64,000 nt of DNA, taken from Pseudevernia furfuracea. Its lineage: Eukaryota; Ascomycota; Lecanoromycetes; Lecanorales; Parmeliaceae. Of this stretch, positions 23,560-34,568 are shown one piece after another (position 1 is the first letter of the stretch; each line of letters opens with the position of its first letter). The translations under genes were made by a program, and so were the position numbers. The DNA is taken from the NCBI GenBank assembly GCA_022315425.1, contig JAIUPT010000024.1, positions 372,001 to 436,000 on the forward strand, written 5' to 3'. The notes beneath the pieces are model-generated. The model did no database searches. It saw only the letters and a program-made list of their open reading frames with translations, and was not told where the DNA came from.

Positions 23560-26500
23560 CAACGACGAAGTGTGCCTAGTGAATACTCCCAACGATCCAT
23601 TGACACGTCGTCCATTTCGGACAGTGGCTACACTATTCTCACAGGACAAGAAATGCGTTTTCAAGGACACCCTGGTCGACAGCGGCTGCACGGGGGCCAA
23701 CATCGTCCTTAATGAGTCTCGCGTGGCCCAAGCATGCAAAGAATTGAAACTCGAAGTAGTTTCACTGTCTGTACCCAAGTCATTGCGAGGCTATAATGGA
23801 AAACTGTCCAAAAGACCTATTACACACTATCTCCTTCCTGAACTGGACGTCAATGATCATAGGGAAGGAACATGCCTCATGTTGATCGCTCCCATACAAC
23901 ACGACTTGATATTGAATAAACCATGAATAAACAAGCATAAAGTCTTGCTGGATATGTTAAAGGACAAGATTCTATTCGTGCCCGGTCGTTGCGAGCACGA
24001 TGGGAATCAAACGTCATCACCGGAGGATTTGTCTTTCTTGCCTACACCAAGTCCACCAAGTCCATCAATACCTCCCTCACCTACTCTCAAGCGACCTCCG
24101 ACTCCTACGTGCGAAGACGAGGGCTACGAGACCGCCTCCGAGTCACCATCCTCCTCTGAGCAGCCTTCTAAACCACGAAGGACTCCTAGTCCAAGGGCCG
24201 CAAAGGAACAACGAACCTCGTCACCAGATGCACTGGATATCGTAGAAATAGGAGCACCTGCGTTTCACATGCTGGCAAGTAATAAGGCAAATAAGTTGTT
24301 CAGCATAACACCAAGCGAGATTCATAACTCTGCACCGCCACCGTTCGTTCGAAACTCGCGGATACCAGTCAATGAACCGTGCCCATGCCATTCGAAACTC
24401 AAATACAAGAAATGCTGTGGATCATACACGGCTGTCCGAGTCAATAACACGGAGGAATTAACCCCCGAGGACGTCAAGAAGAAGTTGCCGGAGGAATACC
24501 ATGACTTCTTAGACGTATTCGACAGGTCTAAGGCAGACGAATTGCCTCCCCACCGAGAATGTGACCACAAATTGGAATTTATAGACGGGGCTGACAAGGC
24601 AAAACTTCCTCGCAGCCGCATCTATCCCATTTCGGGCCCAAAGTTGAAACAGGTCAAGAAGTATTTGGACGAGCATTTGAAGAAAGGCTTCATAGTCCCC
24701 AGCCAAGCACCATTCGCCTCCCCCATACTATTCGCTGAGAAGCCAAATGGTGGCCTGCGATTTTGTGTCGACTACAGAAGACTCAACCAAATAACAAAGC
24801 GGAACCGCTATCTTATTCCCCTGATAGACGAAGTTCTCGCCAGAATCCAGGGTTACAAGTACATGACACGTCTCGATATCATAGCCGCATTTAACAAACT
24901 CCGAATGCACCCTGACAGCGAAGATTTCACTACGTTTATCACGTCTCTTGGTGCTTACAAGTACCGGGTATTGTCATTCGGACTGATCAATGGGCCCGCC
25001 AATTATCAGCAGTACATGAATGATATCCTTTTCGACTACCTGAATGACTTCTGCCAGGCATATCTGAACGATATTCTCATTTACAGCAAGACCAAGAAGG
25101 AACACGTCAAACATGTCCGACTTATCCTCCAGAGACTACGAGAGGCCGGCCTACAGGTGGACATTCTCAAGTGCGAATTTCACGTCCAAGAGACCAAATT
25201 CTTGGGGCTTCTCATATCCACCGAAGGCCTACGAATGGACCCGAGTAAAGTTGACGCAGTGGTCGACTGACGTACACCGACCAACCTCAAGAAAACTCAG
25301 TCCTTCGTTGGCTTTTGCAATTTTTATAGACGGTTTATCAAAGACTTCTCGAAAATTGTTAAACCACTCGTCCGCCTCACACGCAAAGATGTCATTTTTG
25401 AGTGGTCTACTGCATGTCAACAAGCATTCAACCAACTCAAAATAGTAGTCACCCAGGCCCCAGCCTTGCGTCATTTTGACAGGTTCAAAGAGGCCATACT
25501 CGAGACCGACTCTTTCGATTACGTCAACGATGGGGTTCTTTCCCAATATGACGACGAAGAAGTCTTACACCCGATTGCTTTCTACAGCAAGAACCTCACA
25601 TCGACGAAATGCAACTATCAAATCTACGACAAGGAGTTGCTGACCATTATTCGTTGCCTCGAGCACTGACGACCCGAATTGGAATGCACGAACGTCCCAG
25701 TCAAGATCTTCACTGACCACAAGGGCCTAATGTACTTCGCCGAAGGAAGAGACCTTAGCCGTCGACAGGCCCGTTATTTGGACATGCTTTTCGAATACAA
25801 TATCAAAATAGTCTACAGACCTGGTCCACAAAATGTTAAGGCAGACGCCCTTATCAGAATGGCTGAATCAAAACCTAGCAGTCCCAACGACGAAAGGATT
25901 AGACAACAGTATCAAATCATTCTAACTCCAGACCGCTTGGAACTCGATGACACGGAATACGTCATCAATGCAATTGACGACCTCATTTATCATAGAGTGG
26001 TCATCGTCAATAAGGATGACGAGAAGTGCTCTGAAATTCGTGACGCGATTATCGAAGGCAAGGAGAAACTGAATGGTATCACTCTCGTCAAATGCTCGGT
26101 GGACGACGGCATACTGTATCATAAGGACAGGCTATGGGTCCCCCAGCAAATGTACACTGACCTCATTATCGAGATTCATGATCAACCCGCTTGCGGTCAC
26201 TCAGGGGTTAACCGAACGTATGAGTTGCTCCGCCGTGAATACTACTGGCGAGGCATGAAGAACACGGTGACCACTTACATTCGTAACTGCTACAAATGTC
26301 AGAGGTCCAAGGCGTCTAGAGACCGCGAACACGGCCTAATTCAGCCCCTCCCAATTCCACAGAAACGTTGGCAGGACATATCCATGGATTTTATCGTCGG
26401 CCTGCCACAATCGGAAGGACATAACGCCATTTTTGTAGTAGTGGACCGGCTGACCAAGGAACGTCACTACATTCCATGCACTGCCACTGACGAAGGCACC

Positions 26501-27463
26501 TCAGCCGAATACACTGCGGAAATGCTCGTCAACCATATCTTTCGCCTTCACGGACTACCGTCATCAATAGTGTCGGACCGAGGTTCTCAGTTTGTTGCCA
26601 CTGTGTGGAAGTCTTTCTGCACACGCCTTGACATTACAGCAAAACTATCCACCGCATTTCACCCTCAGACAGACGGTCAGACCGAACGCAGCAACCAAGA
26701 CCTTGAACGTCACCTGCGGACCTATTGCAACTATATGCAAGACGACTGGGCTAAGTGGATATCCATGGCGGAATTCGCAGACAACGACGGAGTCTCGTCG
26801 TCCACCGGAGTCACCCCGTTCTATGCCAATAAAGGATTCCATCCACGCATGAGCTTCAGCAAGGACTCCACGGCCTACGCTACCACTCGGAAACGCCTAG
26901 ACGCCGCCAAGGCCGAAAACATTGCTGACAACATGCAGAAGGTCTTGGAATACATCCGAGGCAACATGGATAGAGCCCAAAGAGCCATGATTGCCCAGGT
27001 AAATCAGCATAGACTGGACGTCAAATTCAAGGAAGGAGATTTGGTCTTCCTCAACAGCAAAAACATCATCAGCACCCGGCCTTCCAAGAAACTTGATGAC
27101 AAGAAATATGGTCCATTCAAGATCAAGGCCTTGGTAGGTTCGTCGTATAGACTGGAACTGCCCAAAACCATGCGAATACATGACGTTTTCAGCCCCAAAC
27201 TGTTGAGTCTAGCCGCCACAGACCCCTTACCGAGCCAGAAGAATCCTCCCCCGGAGCCAACAATGGTTGACGGCTTGGAAGAATGAGTAGTAGACGACAT
27301 CCTCGCTTCCAAAAAGCCTTGGGGCCGACTCAAATACCAAGTCAATTGGGAAGGCTTTGACAAAGACCTCACCTGGTATGACGCCGACAGGGGCGAGTTC
27401 GACAACGCCAAGGACGTCGTCGAAGAATTCCATAAGAAATACCCCAAGGCCCTTCGCTAGACG
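23528..27463 (+). pseudogene. Pol polyprotein of young Gypsy, four TGA stops
   Basis: One frame continues through TGA codons at about 23924, 25268, 25667 and 27284, all at places that are Trp in the family. Domains in order: aspartic protease (VDSGCTGANIV, about 23673); a SEC-C-like Cys cluster (CPCHSKLKYKKCC, about 24380); RT (LRFCVDYRRLNQ, then YLNDILIYS with Asn for the first catalytic Asp, about 25058); RNase H (ETDSFDYV, SKNLTSTKCNYQIYDKELL); HHCC zinc finger and integrase (VSDRGSQFVATVW, TERSNQDLERHL); GPF/Y module (KYGPFKIKALV); chromodomain (27284-27463, YQVNWEGF). No Gln codon has become a stop. Confidence 0.9.
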
Positions 27464-28076
27464 ATCCAACGTCTACAAATACTGCAATACTCAGTCTCAG
27501 GCCTGCGTTCACCTCTCAGAACCCTTCCGCCCACTACCCGACTAGGCGTCTGTCCCGCAGGTCCCCCTGGTCCCATAACCCTGCCCAGTACTTCCTGGAC
27601 CCTATTACACCTTCAGCAATGGCCCTGAGGCACCGGATCAGGCCAATCCTGCTGCAATAGAAGGCAAATGTTGCGTCGACACTGAGAAAGCAACGACGTG
27701 ACGTCTTTAGCGCGCGGCTAACGGTTCGGGTCGTCTAACGAACCAATAATAGGCCTTCATTCAGCGATTTTCTTCTCCGGCCGCAAATCAACTTTCTTGT
27801 AGGCCACCTACACCAAAAACCATTAATTGCCACCATTTCTTCAACTCTTCACCAATGGAGGCCATTCCAGCACCCCTGCGACCGCATGACGTCATGCTAG
27901 CGACATGGCATCGCCAAGACGTCACCGGAGCAACTGGGTGTCAGCTCCACAGCAGAAAAGGATAGCGCCAGCCCCCAGCACCATGTTTTCTGCTTTTTGT
28001 CTTTCTTGCACTTGCATGCATAGCGAACGACTCTAGTACAGCCATGAGGACATGTCTTTTCGGAGGGGGGGGGTAG
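27464..28076 (+). other. Young Gypsy 3' non-coding region with polypurine tract
   Basis: No reading frame follows the chromodomain. The tract CGGAGGGGGGGGGGTAG (28060-28076) directly precedes the 3' LTR and is the likely plus-strand primer. Confidence 0.7.
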
Positions 28077-28282
28077 TGTTACGAGCGTACCCCGCATCCC
28101 TTGGTGACACCTGCCTGTGTTAGCATTCCTTTGTTGACACACTATCCCTTTTAGGCTTAGCGTGCCTTGGCAGGTTCACTCAGCCATACATATATGGCCT
28201 TCCCTCCCAGTACATAGTTGTTCTGTATCTAGTTGTCTTATTCAATACACCTACATGACTTGACTCTGTACTGGTCCTGACA
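28077..28282 (+). repeat. Young Gypsy 3' LTR (206 bp)
   Basis: TGTTACGAGCG to CCTGACA. It is identical by eye to the 5' LTR from GCGTACCCC on. Confidence 0.92.
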
Positions 28283-28479
28283 ATTTATTTATCTTTGCGA
28301 TAACGTCGAATAAATTCATATAGCGTTAATTTAATTTATTTACTTTGATAGCATCGATAGACTATAAAATGAAATAGTCTTTATGTAAGCGTAATAGAAT
28401 CTTATCTTTCTTCTTAAAATATATGAACTAATACTTACGATAATAATGAAACTTTTAATGCATTTACGCAAAGCTAATA

Positions 28480-29280
28480 GCGTCGACGATTTTTATTCTA
28501 ACTTTAATATAATTCTATTACGATAAATCTATAATAAGCAAATTAAGAAATCTATTAAACGTGAAATTATAGAAGATTTCATTAAGCGACTTAATAATAA
28601 TTATTAATCGTACGTTGTTAAGTAATATTTATATTCGTAATAGAATAAAGAATTATACAAAAGACTTCTTTAAGATATGCATATAGAATTATAAGACGAT
28701 TTTAGTTATTTGATTAATACGCTCACTGTTGTCGTTCGTTTATAAATAATAAATAATAAAATAAAGTAGTTTAATATTTGATTTCTTAAAGAGAGCTTTT
28801 TATAACTCACTTAGAAACTTCGAATCTCGATTTAATAATAAGATCTTTGATATATCTTAATCTTTAATATCGAGACGATTTAGTAAGACAATAACTTATA
28901 TCTTAATATCTTATATGAACTTGTCGAGAATATAAATAAGTTATTTCTTAAACTTGTTAATAATAATTATTATATAGTCGAAGTCTTCGTTAGATAAGAA
29001 TATAATAAGAATAAAATCAAGAGTTAAGATATAAAACAGTCTAATAAAACTTTTAATAAATTATATATAATTATAGAGCTTATAACGACGTGTCTATAGT
29101 GTTAGACAATTAGAGTAATATTTGATATAGTCATATAGATGCTTTGATAGCTTTTTAATATATTATAACTTAAAGACAATATCGAAAGATCGCTTAAAAC
29201 CTAAGTGATCATTGTTATATGCGATTTCTAATATATTCTTAATTAATAACTTTAATATATATAGTCGCTTTAGATCTGTA
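28480..29280 (-). pseudogene. Element X integrase remnant
   Basis: The minus strand reads an HHCC-type region (FDIVFKL, SKHLYDYIKYY, LTLXTRR), then LTLDFILI, LLNRDSKFLSEL and a stretch with ERINQI, as in a family of Gypsy-type integrases common in Pezizomycotina (recognised from memory of the family pattern, not searched). Stops replace Trp and Gln throughout. The young Gypsy at 21214-28282 was inserted just downstream in reading direction. Confidence 0.68.
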
Positions 29281-29649
29281 AACTTGTTTTTATAAAAGAT
29301 AAGATCTAAATCGATATCGCGAATAAAAGAAAGCTCGACGCCCTCGTCGTTAATAATAAGCTTAATATTAATATCGATGACCTTAGCTATTCTTCTTTAA
29401 CGACGATTATTCTAATAGTCGAGTATAAGTCTTTTACGAAAGACTTTATTTATTTCTATTATCGTAACGAAATAGATATAAAGATTGAATTTGTCGTCGT
29501 CGATTACTTACGTAACGCAGACATATAATACGTTAAGCTTTAAATGATCTTCGAATAGCGTTAACTTGCTATTAACAAGTCGAGATAGAGTATTCGATAT
29601 AATAAATTCTTTATTAGATTTATATTTAACGTCAAGTTAAAATTGACGA

Positions 29650-30240
29650 AGAAATTGAGAGGCTCGTATAAGTCTTATATTTATTCTTATTATAAAGATC
29701 GTCGATATAATAAATAACTACTTCATAATATCGAGAATAATTAAATAATCTATTTAAATAATAATAGACTACTTAGACGATTTTATAAGATAACGAATCT
29801 TTTTAATTGTTTATATAAAGTCTACTATCTCGAGCTCGATTAATTAATAGTTCTTTTTAATAGCGATTAATATTTTTAAAAAAAAAATAATAGACTTAAT
29901 AACAATTTAGACGATTATTTATCTATACTTATAATAATAAGATTCTTCTTAATATAAAAGATTTAAACGTCGAAGCCTTATTTTCTTAAGACGTTAAGAT
30001 CGATTTATAACGTTCTATCGAGATTAAAGTGTATTAATAATAAGAATCTACTTAAAGCTTTTTATAGACTCTTAAAGCTCTGCTCTTCTTGCGAAAAAGT
30101 CTTTAATAAATATATCTTAAATAAATATATACGACGTGAGTTGTTCTTAATAGACGTTTTCTTAAGTAGACGAGTCTTTAAGTTTTATAACGAATTAATT
30201 AATTAAGCGTAATAATATATTAAACTACGTAAGTAATCTA
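29650..30240 (-). pseudogene. Element X RNase H and RT tail remnant
   Basis: The minus strand gives LKLIDYLRSLIYYYA at its start (RT thumb side), then HFNLDRTL with an RNase H-like IDLN, and KSNKEFIISNTLSRL at the end of the RNase H/connection region. This directly continues the RT fragment at 33000-33960 once the Helitron-like units are removed. Confidence 0.62.
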
Positions 30241-30249
30241 TTAATTTAA

Positions 30250-31106
30250 GACAAGATTAGACTCACGAATTAAATTCGTAATACGATATTAAAATTGAAT
30301 TAAATTAATTCAAGACTTGAGTCGTAAAAAAAAAGTAAAAAACTATTTTAGAGAATTTTAAATTTAATTAGTATTTGAGATAGATTTGTTTTTGATATTT
30401 TTTATAATTTTTTTATTACGTTTTTTAATTTAATTTAATTTAAATTTTTTTTTTTTTTCGACGCAGCTCGGATTCGAACTCTACATTTTATGAATTTATA
30501 AATTTAATCGTTTTACCATTTTACCGCTACATGAAAGAAAATCACTATTAAAATATATGATGAATGTCTAATCCCTTAAAGCTCTCAAAGCTGAAAACCT
30601 TCAATCTACAATTTATTAATAACTATAAGACCGATTCTAAAAATTCTTGATTCTCTGAATAGCGCAAATAAGTCTTCACAATTGAAAAAAAAATCTCAAA
30701 AAAGTAATAGAAAAGTAAAAAGTTATTCAAAATATAAGACTTGTACGCACAAATTTTTTCGAGGCCGCGCATCCCTCATCACCAAGAAGTAAGCGGCCGA
30801 GCAACGATATTGAAATCCTACTTTATTTTATCAATAAGAGGTCAAATTTGATAATTCTTGTAGCGTTAGAATGCGCACGTTGAGCTCTATAATCTACGAA
30901 AATTTAAAGAAATCATATACAGAGAGAATAGAGTGGTTGAAGTTGCAAAAAGAAATCATCAAATTTTTTGATGAGGGTGCTCGGAAGGCCTAGCGGGCTA
31001 ACAAAGCGGGTCTAGTCAAAAAGCGTAGGACTGACGATTTGATTATTGGCTACACATACAAATTAAGATTTTTTAGCTCAGCCCTACCTTATTCGTTTAT
31101 ATATAC
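30250..31106 (-). mobile_element. Helitron-like unit, distal, non-coding
   Basis: On the minus strand it begins TATATATAAACGAATAAGG (31106) with a block of about 265 bp that is repeated at 32698-32962. It ends near 30250 with GAATTTAATTCGTGAGTCTA, matching the 3' end of the neighbouring unit (GAATTTAATTCATGAGTCTA, 31113-31132). Shared 5' and 3' ends with unrelated interiors are typical of non-autonomous Helitrons. No coding sequence is seen. Confidence 0.55.
30462..30535 (-). other. tRNA-like (SINE-like) Pol III promoter relic
   Basis: The minus strand has a B-box-like GAGTTCGAATCC and upstream an A-box-like TAGCGGTAAAATGGTAAAAC, followed downstream by an A-rich run. The T-arm and acceptor stem do not pair, so this is not a working tRNA. 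Confidence 0.3.
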
Positions 31107-31170
31107 TAACAAGTATAGACTCATGAATTAAATTCATGATTCTAAGGCAAAAATCAGGTTGCTTGCGACG

Positions 31171-31340
31171 CATGCCCTAACCCTAAGTCAAATCCAAATC
31201 GGACTCTGATTTGCCAACTATGCGGCATTCGACTATTTGTCAACTATGCAATATTTGACTATGTCTACCGCTGCAAAACCAAGTGAAAGCCCTAACCCTA
31301 AGTCCAACTGGACTCTGATTTGCAACTATGCGACATTCGA
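31171..31340 (+). repeat. Duplicated segment containing two CCCTAA-CCCTAA stretches
   Basis: About 55 bp beginning CCCTAACCCTAAGTC occurs at 31175 and again at 31290, each followed by GGACTCTGATTTGC and GCATTCGAC or ACATTCGAC. Two telomere-type hexamers each are too few to call a telomere. Confidence 0.6.
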
Positions 31341-31394
31341 CTTCTTGTACTGCTACCTACTATCCAGTTGCTGCCGAAAGAAGAATCTGTCGAA

Positions 31395-32489
31395 TCACTT
31401 TGTTCCTTATACACCTCGTCGATGTACTTGATTGCTTTCTTGATAGATCGCCTGGGGCCACAATGAACAGCTCGGCCTTGCTGGTGACTCGACTGAGGGT
31501 CACATATAGCTGACCATGGGCGAAGACCTCGAGATGTAGACATAAGCCGACGTGCTGTAAGAATTGACCTGATCAAATGTCGACTTTTCACCCTCAGGCG
31601 GCGTCAGGGCGAGCATGTGAGTGATAATTGCTTTCTGAACTTTGCACGTATATGATACAACAGCATGATTTATAGTGATCTGCTGTGAGATCATAAAGGC
31701 GGCGTTATTGTATTGAACGCTATAACGGCGAAATTCCTTACAGTCGTCGATGAGGGTAATCGTTTCTGATTTCAAAGAGTGTAGAATCTTATTTATAACA
31801 TTTTCGTCCTGATTCACTGGGTTCGCTGAGTCGTTTACACGCGTTTCAAAGACCGGATCGTTCTCCTCAGACTGATCTTCCTTAATAACTGTTTCAGACC
31901 CAGCGACCTCGATGTTTCCCTTGTCATAGCATTATTTCTTAGTCTCATCCTTAAAGAACGCGACGCCGCAACGATTACAAATGACATTCATGAGACTCAA
32001 ATAGTGACGCTTCGATTCTTCTGTGTAAGAATATCGTGTAATGTAGCGTCGAAGCCGTGCTGAAGACTGCGAGAGACTCAAGTAAGGGCTGAAAGATGAT
32101 AGATCGTCTAAAAGCTCTATATCTTCAAAGAAGTTATTCGATATAAGCTCTATATCTTCAAAGAAGTTATTCGATATGTCTTTTAACGATTCTTCTATAG
32201 GGTCTACATTAAGTGCTTCTTCATTGACTTCTTGATTCTCTACAGAAGAATATAACGCGTCTTGAGAGATTTGAGAAGGGGGCGGCGAGAACGCGTCTGA
32301 GACTGAAATGCTGACTTGAGAAGAGAGCATAGATGAACTCGAGAACTGCGAGTTCGTTCGACGTCTTTTCAAAGGTCTTTCACGCTTGTTATGAGACGTG
32401 ATAGCTGATCTTTTACCTCGATTGTCGACGATAATAGATTCGCTTAGAGATCGTCTAAACGCGTCAGTGAAAGAATAAGAAGACAGCAA
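31395..32489 (-). pseudogene. Helitron Rep/helicase fragment, internally deleted
   Basis: A 185-codon frame (32489-31932) has a basic, Ser-rich start, a direct 11-residue duplication (NNFFEDIELIS type) and a Cys pair (NVICNRCGVAFF) like the zinc region upstream of Helitron Rep domains. After a TAA the same frame continues (31817-31500) with VQYNNAAFMIS and LALTPPEG, resembling the start of the Helitron-like domain. It then joins in another frame to AHGQLYVTLSRVTSKAELF, a PIF1-type helicase motif VI (about 31445-31510). The Rep catalytic motif and helicase motifs I-V are absent, so a large central deletion is inferred. Confidence 0.6.
32113..32178. repeat. 33-bp tandem duplication
   Basis: AGCTCTATATCTTCAAAGAAG and the following 12 bases are repeated exactly, doubling 11 residues in the Helitron frame. 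Confidence 0.8.
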
Positions 32490-32999
32490 AAGGGATATAG
32501 ATGTCTAAGCTTCCTAACAACATGAGTGAGAGAGTTATTAATGACGAATATATTCATATTTTCAGCAATTAAAAGATTTATAGAGTGGTGAAAGAATAAT
32601 TACAGATAAACAGAATCGGAAGAAATATCTTTCGGGCCCGAACGCATTTGAATGTCAATATATTCGAGTGTCGATTTGATCAACAAATAGTAGATCAAAT
32701 TTGATAATTTTTACAGCGTTAAAATGCGCAAATTCAGCTCTACAATTTGAGAGTTTATAAGAAAATCATATGCAGAGAGAATAGAGTGGTTGAAGTTGTA
32801 AAAAGAAACCATCAAATTTTTTGATGAGGGTGCTCGAAAGGCCTAGCGGGCTGACAAAGCGAGTCTAGTCAAAAAGCGTAGAACTGACGATTTGATTATT
32901 GACTACACATACAAATTAAGGTTTTTTCGCTCAGCCCTATCTTATTCTTTTATATATACTAATAGTGCTTAAGATCTTCGAGAGTGCTTAAATAAAAGA

Positions 33000-33960
33000 T
33001 TTTGTTAATAGTCTTAAGCTTGTTCTTAGCTGTTATCATATCAAAAGAATTAACTTTACGATTAAGCAAGTTGATATTTAAGTAATTTAAAAAGATCTTA
33101 ATTGATATTATAATAATATTATATTCGACAAGTAATTAAAAAAGTCTTTAGAGATAAGCGATGTGCTCACGCAGATTCTTAAATTCAATAACGATGTTAT
33201 TAATGTATATTTAAGCGAAATTATTAATAAAACGTAAGATTTTATTAATTTGCCGTTACACATATACTATAGAATTTATGCATTTTATAATAAGTATATT
33301 AAACGTCTTTTAACCTCGATGAGATATAATAGTGAGCATATATCGATAATTTAGATATATTAGTTATTGATAAAAGAATAACATTGCGTCGAGAATCGAG
33401 AGATGCGTACATTTTAATAACCTTGTTATAATGTTCGTTTATAGTGATACTAAATAGACGTCTAACATAATAAGATCATTAAGACCTTTGATATCTATTA
33501 TAGTTTTATTTTTACGCTTATTATTAAACAACGTCTTTTAAACGATAAAAATAGAATAGCTAAATAACGTAGACTTAATAATGTATTTAAGTTTATCTTG
33601 ACGTTATAAGTTATCGAAGATCTCGTTTATTACTGCTTTGTTCTTAATATTAAGCGAATAAATCTTATTCGATTTGACTTTAATGATCTTAATTATTAAT
33701 TATTTCGAAACGATAACTTTATTTAATTCTTCTTAAAAATGTTAATAAAACTCTTATCTTTTTAGAGAATAAAAAACTTATTTATCAAGTCGAAAAGAAC
33801 TTTGATTTCTTGACTATTGTTATAAATTATGATATCGTTTAATAGCTTAGTCTTCGTAATAACATCGATCACATTGATTATCTAATTCATATAAATAAGT
33901 TATGAAAGACTTTTTGTTAAGCTTATCGATGTTACGATAGTAATCGTAATAGCTTTCTTA
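33000..33960 (-). pseudogene. Element X reverse transcriptase remnant
   Basis: The minus strand reads IIDIKGLNDLI, then CTHLSILDAMLFFYQ, YRYMLTIISHRG and YINNIVIEFKNL, where YINN stands at the YVDD catalytic box. It ends LEDLKHY at 32963, exactly where the Helitron-like units begin. The pattern fits a Gypsy-type RT family known from many Pezizomycotina. Several stops make it inactive. Confidence 0.72.
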
Positions 33961-34094
33961 ATTCAGCTAATCTTTGTTAAAGACTTCGATAGACTCTTCG
34001 CTTTAACAAAGAATATATTTTCGTAATCTATCTCATATAACATATCAAGACGAAGTCTTTTAAAAATTTATATAATATTATCGATCTCGTTCTT

Positions 34095-34317
34095 TGTCAG
34101 AGACTTGACATAGAGCTGAACTAGCGATGTGGTGTCATGTATGAATAGAATATTAACTATGTAGAGTAATTACAAGAAGTGTTTTGTGCGTATCAAAGTA
34201 ATGCTTCACTACGGAGTTAACGGATATAACTCGTAGGGCTGGGGCTAGCCGACCAGCCTAGAGTATAACACAGCAAGCAAGCAGGTAAGTCAGCCGTCAT
34301 GGGCTAGAACCGTGACA
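34095..34317. mobile_element. Solo LTR (223 bp) with TSD TTCTT
   Basis: TGTCAG to GTGACA ends, flanked by perfect 5-bp copies TTCTT (34090-34094 and 34318-34322). It lies in element X between RT and protease. Base composition is host-like, so it is younger than X. It matches none of the other LTRs in the window. Confidence 0.75.
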
Positions 34318-34568
34318 TTCTTAACGAGAACGTCGACTATTCGCGAGTTCATTAGATAAGTATATATAATTAGATTTCGTTACGATATTAGCTCGAAAAT
34401 GAAGTCTCTCTTAGATAGTTCTTTTAAGATGTCGATAGAAATTATAATATTAAAAGAAGATGTTATAATAAGCGATCTTCTGACATGAATAACGCGTCTT
34501 TAATAAAGATTACATTATCGATTTATTATGTTTACGATAACGTCTTAATTGTTAATATATATTTTATC

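Larger units (their letters stand above)
21214..28282 (+). mobile_element. Young Gypsy chromovirus, nearly complete
   Basis: The 5' LTR (21214-21412) and 3' LTR (28077-28282) are identical by eye over 198 bp, so the insertion is recent. The 5' LTR lacks the first 7 bp of the 3' LTR. Gag (22140-23534) is intact, and pol (frame from 23474, ending 27463) covers protease, RT, RNase H, integrase and chromodomain. Four in-frame TGA codons interrupt pol. It sits in element X, and both flanks carry a related block of about 36-43 bp ending in CATATAGCG instead of a clean 5-bp duplication. Confidence 0.93.
31107..32962 (-). mobile_element. Helitron-like unit with truncated Rep/helicase gene
   Basis: On the minus strand it starts TATATATAAAAGAATAAG (32962), followed by the same 265-bp block as the neighbour. 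It contains coding remnants at 31395-32489 and ends with a palindrome (ATCATGAATTTAATTCATGAG) 14 bases before CTTGTTAG at 31107. A hairpin close to a terminus is a Helitron hallmark; canonical TC and CTRR ends are not clear, so a Helentron-type variant is possible. It lies head-to-tail with the next unit. It is much less eroded than the surrounding element X. Confidence 0.6.

Noticed and set aside
25268..25270. UGA reassigned to Trp as a genetic code change
   Set aside because: The same frame uses TGG for Trp about a dozen times, host genes here end at TGA, and GG-to-GA mutation explains the pattern.
30462..30535. Functional tRNA gene
   Set aside because: A- and B-box-like sequences are present, but the T stem and acceptor stem do not pair.
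31175..31186. Possible interstitial telomere (CCCTAA)2
   Set aside because: Only two hexamers per site, inside a duplicated segment of a mobile unit; far too short to call a telomere relic.
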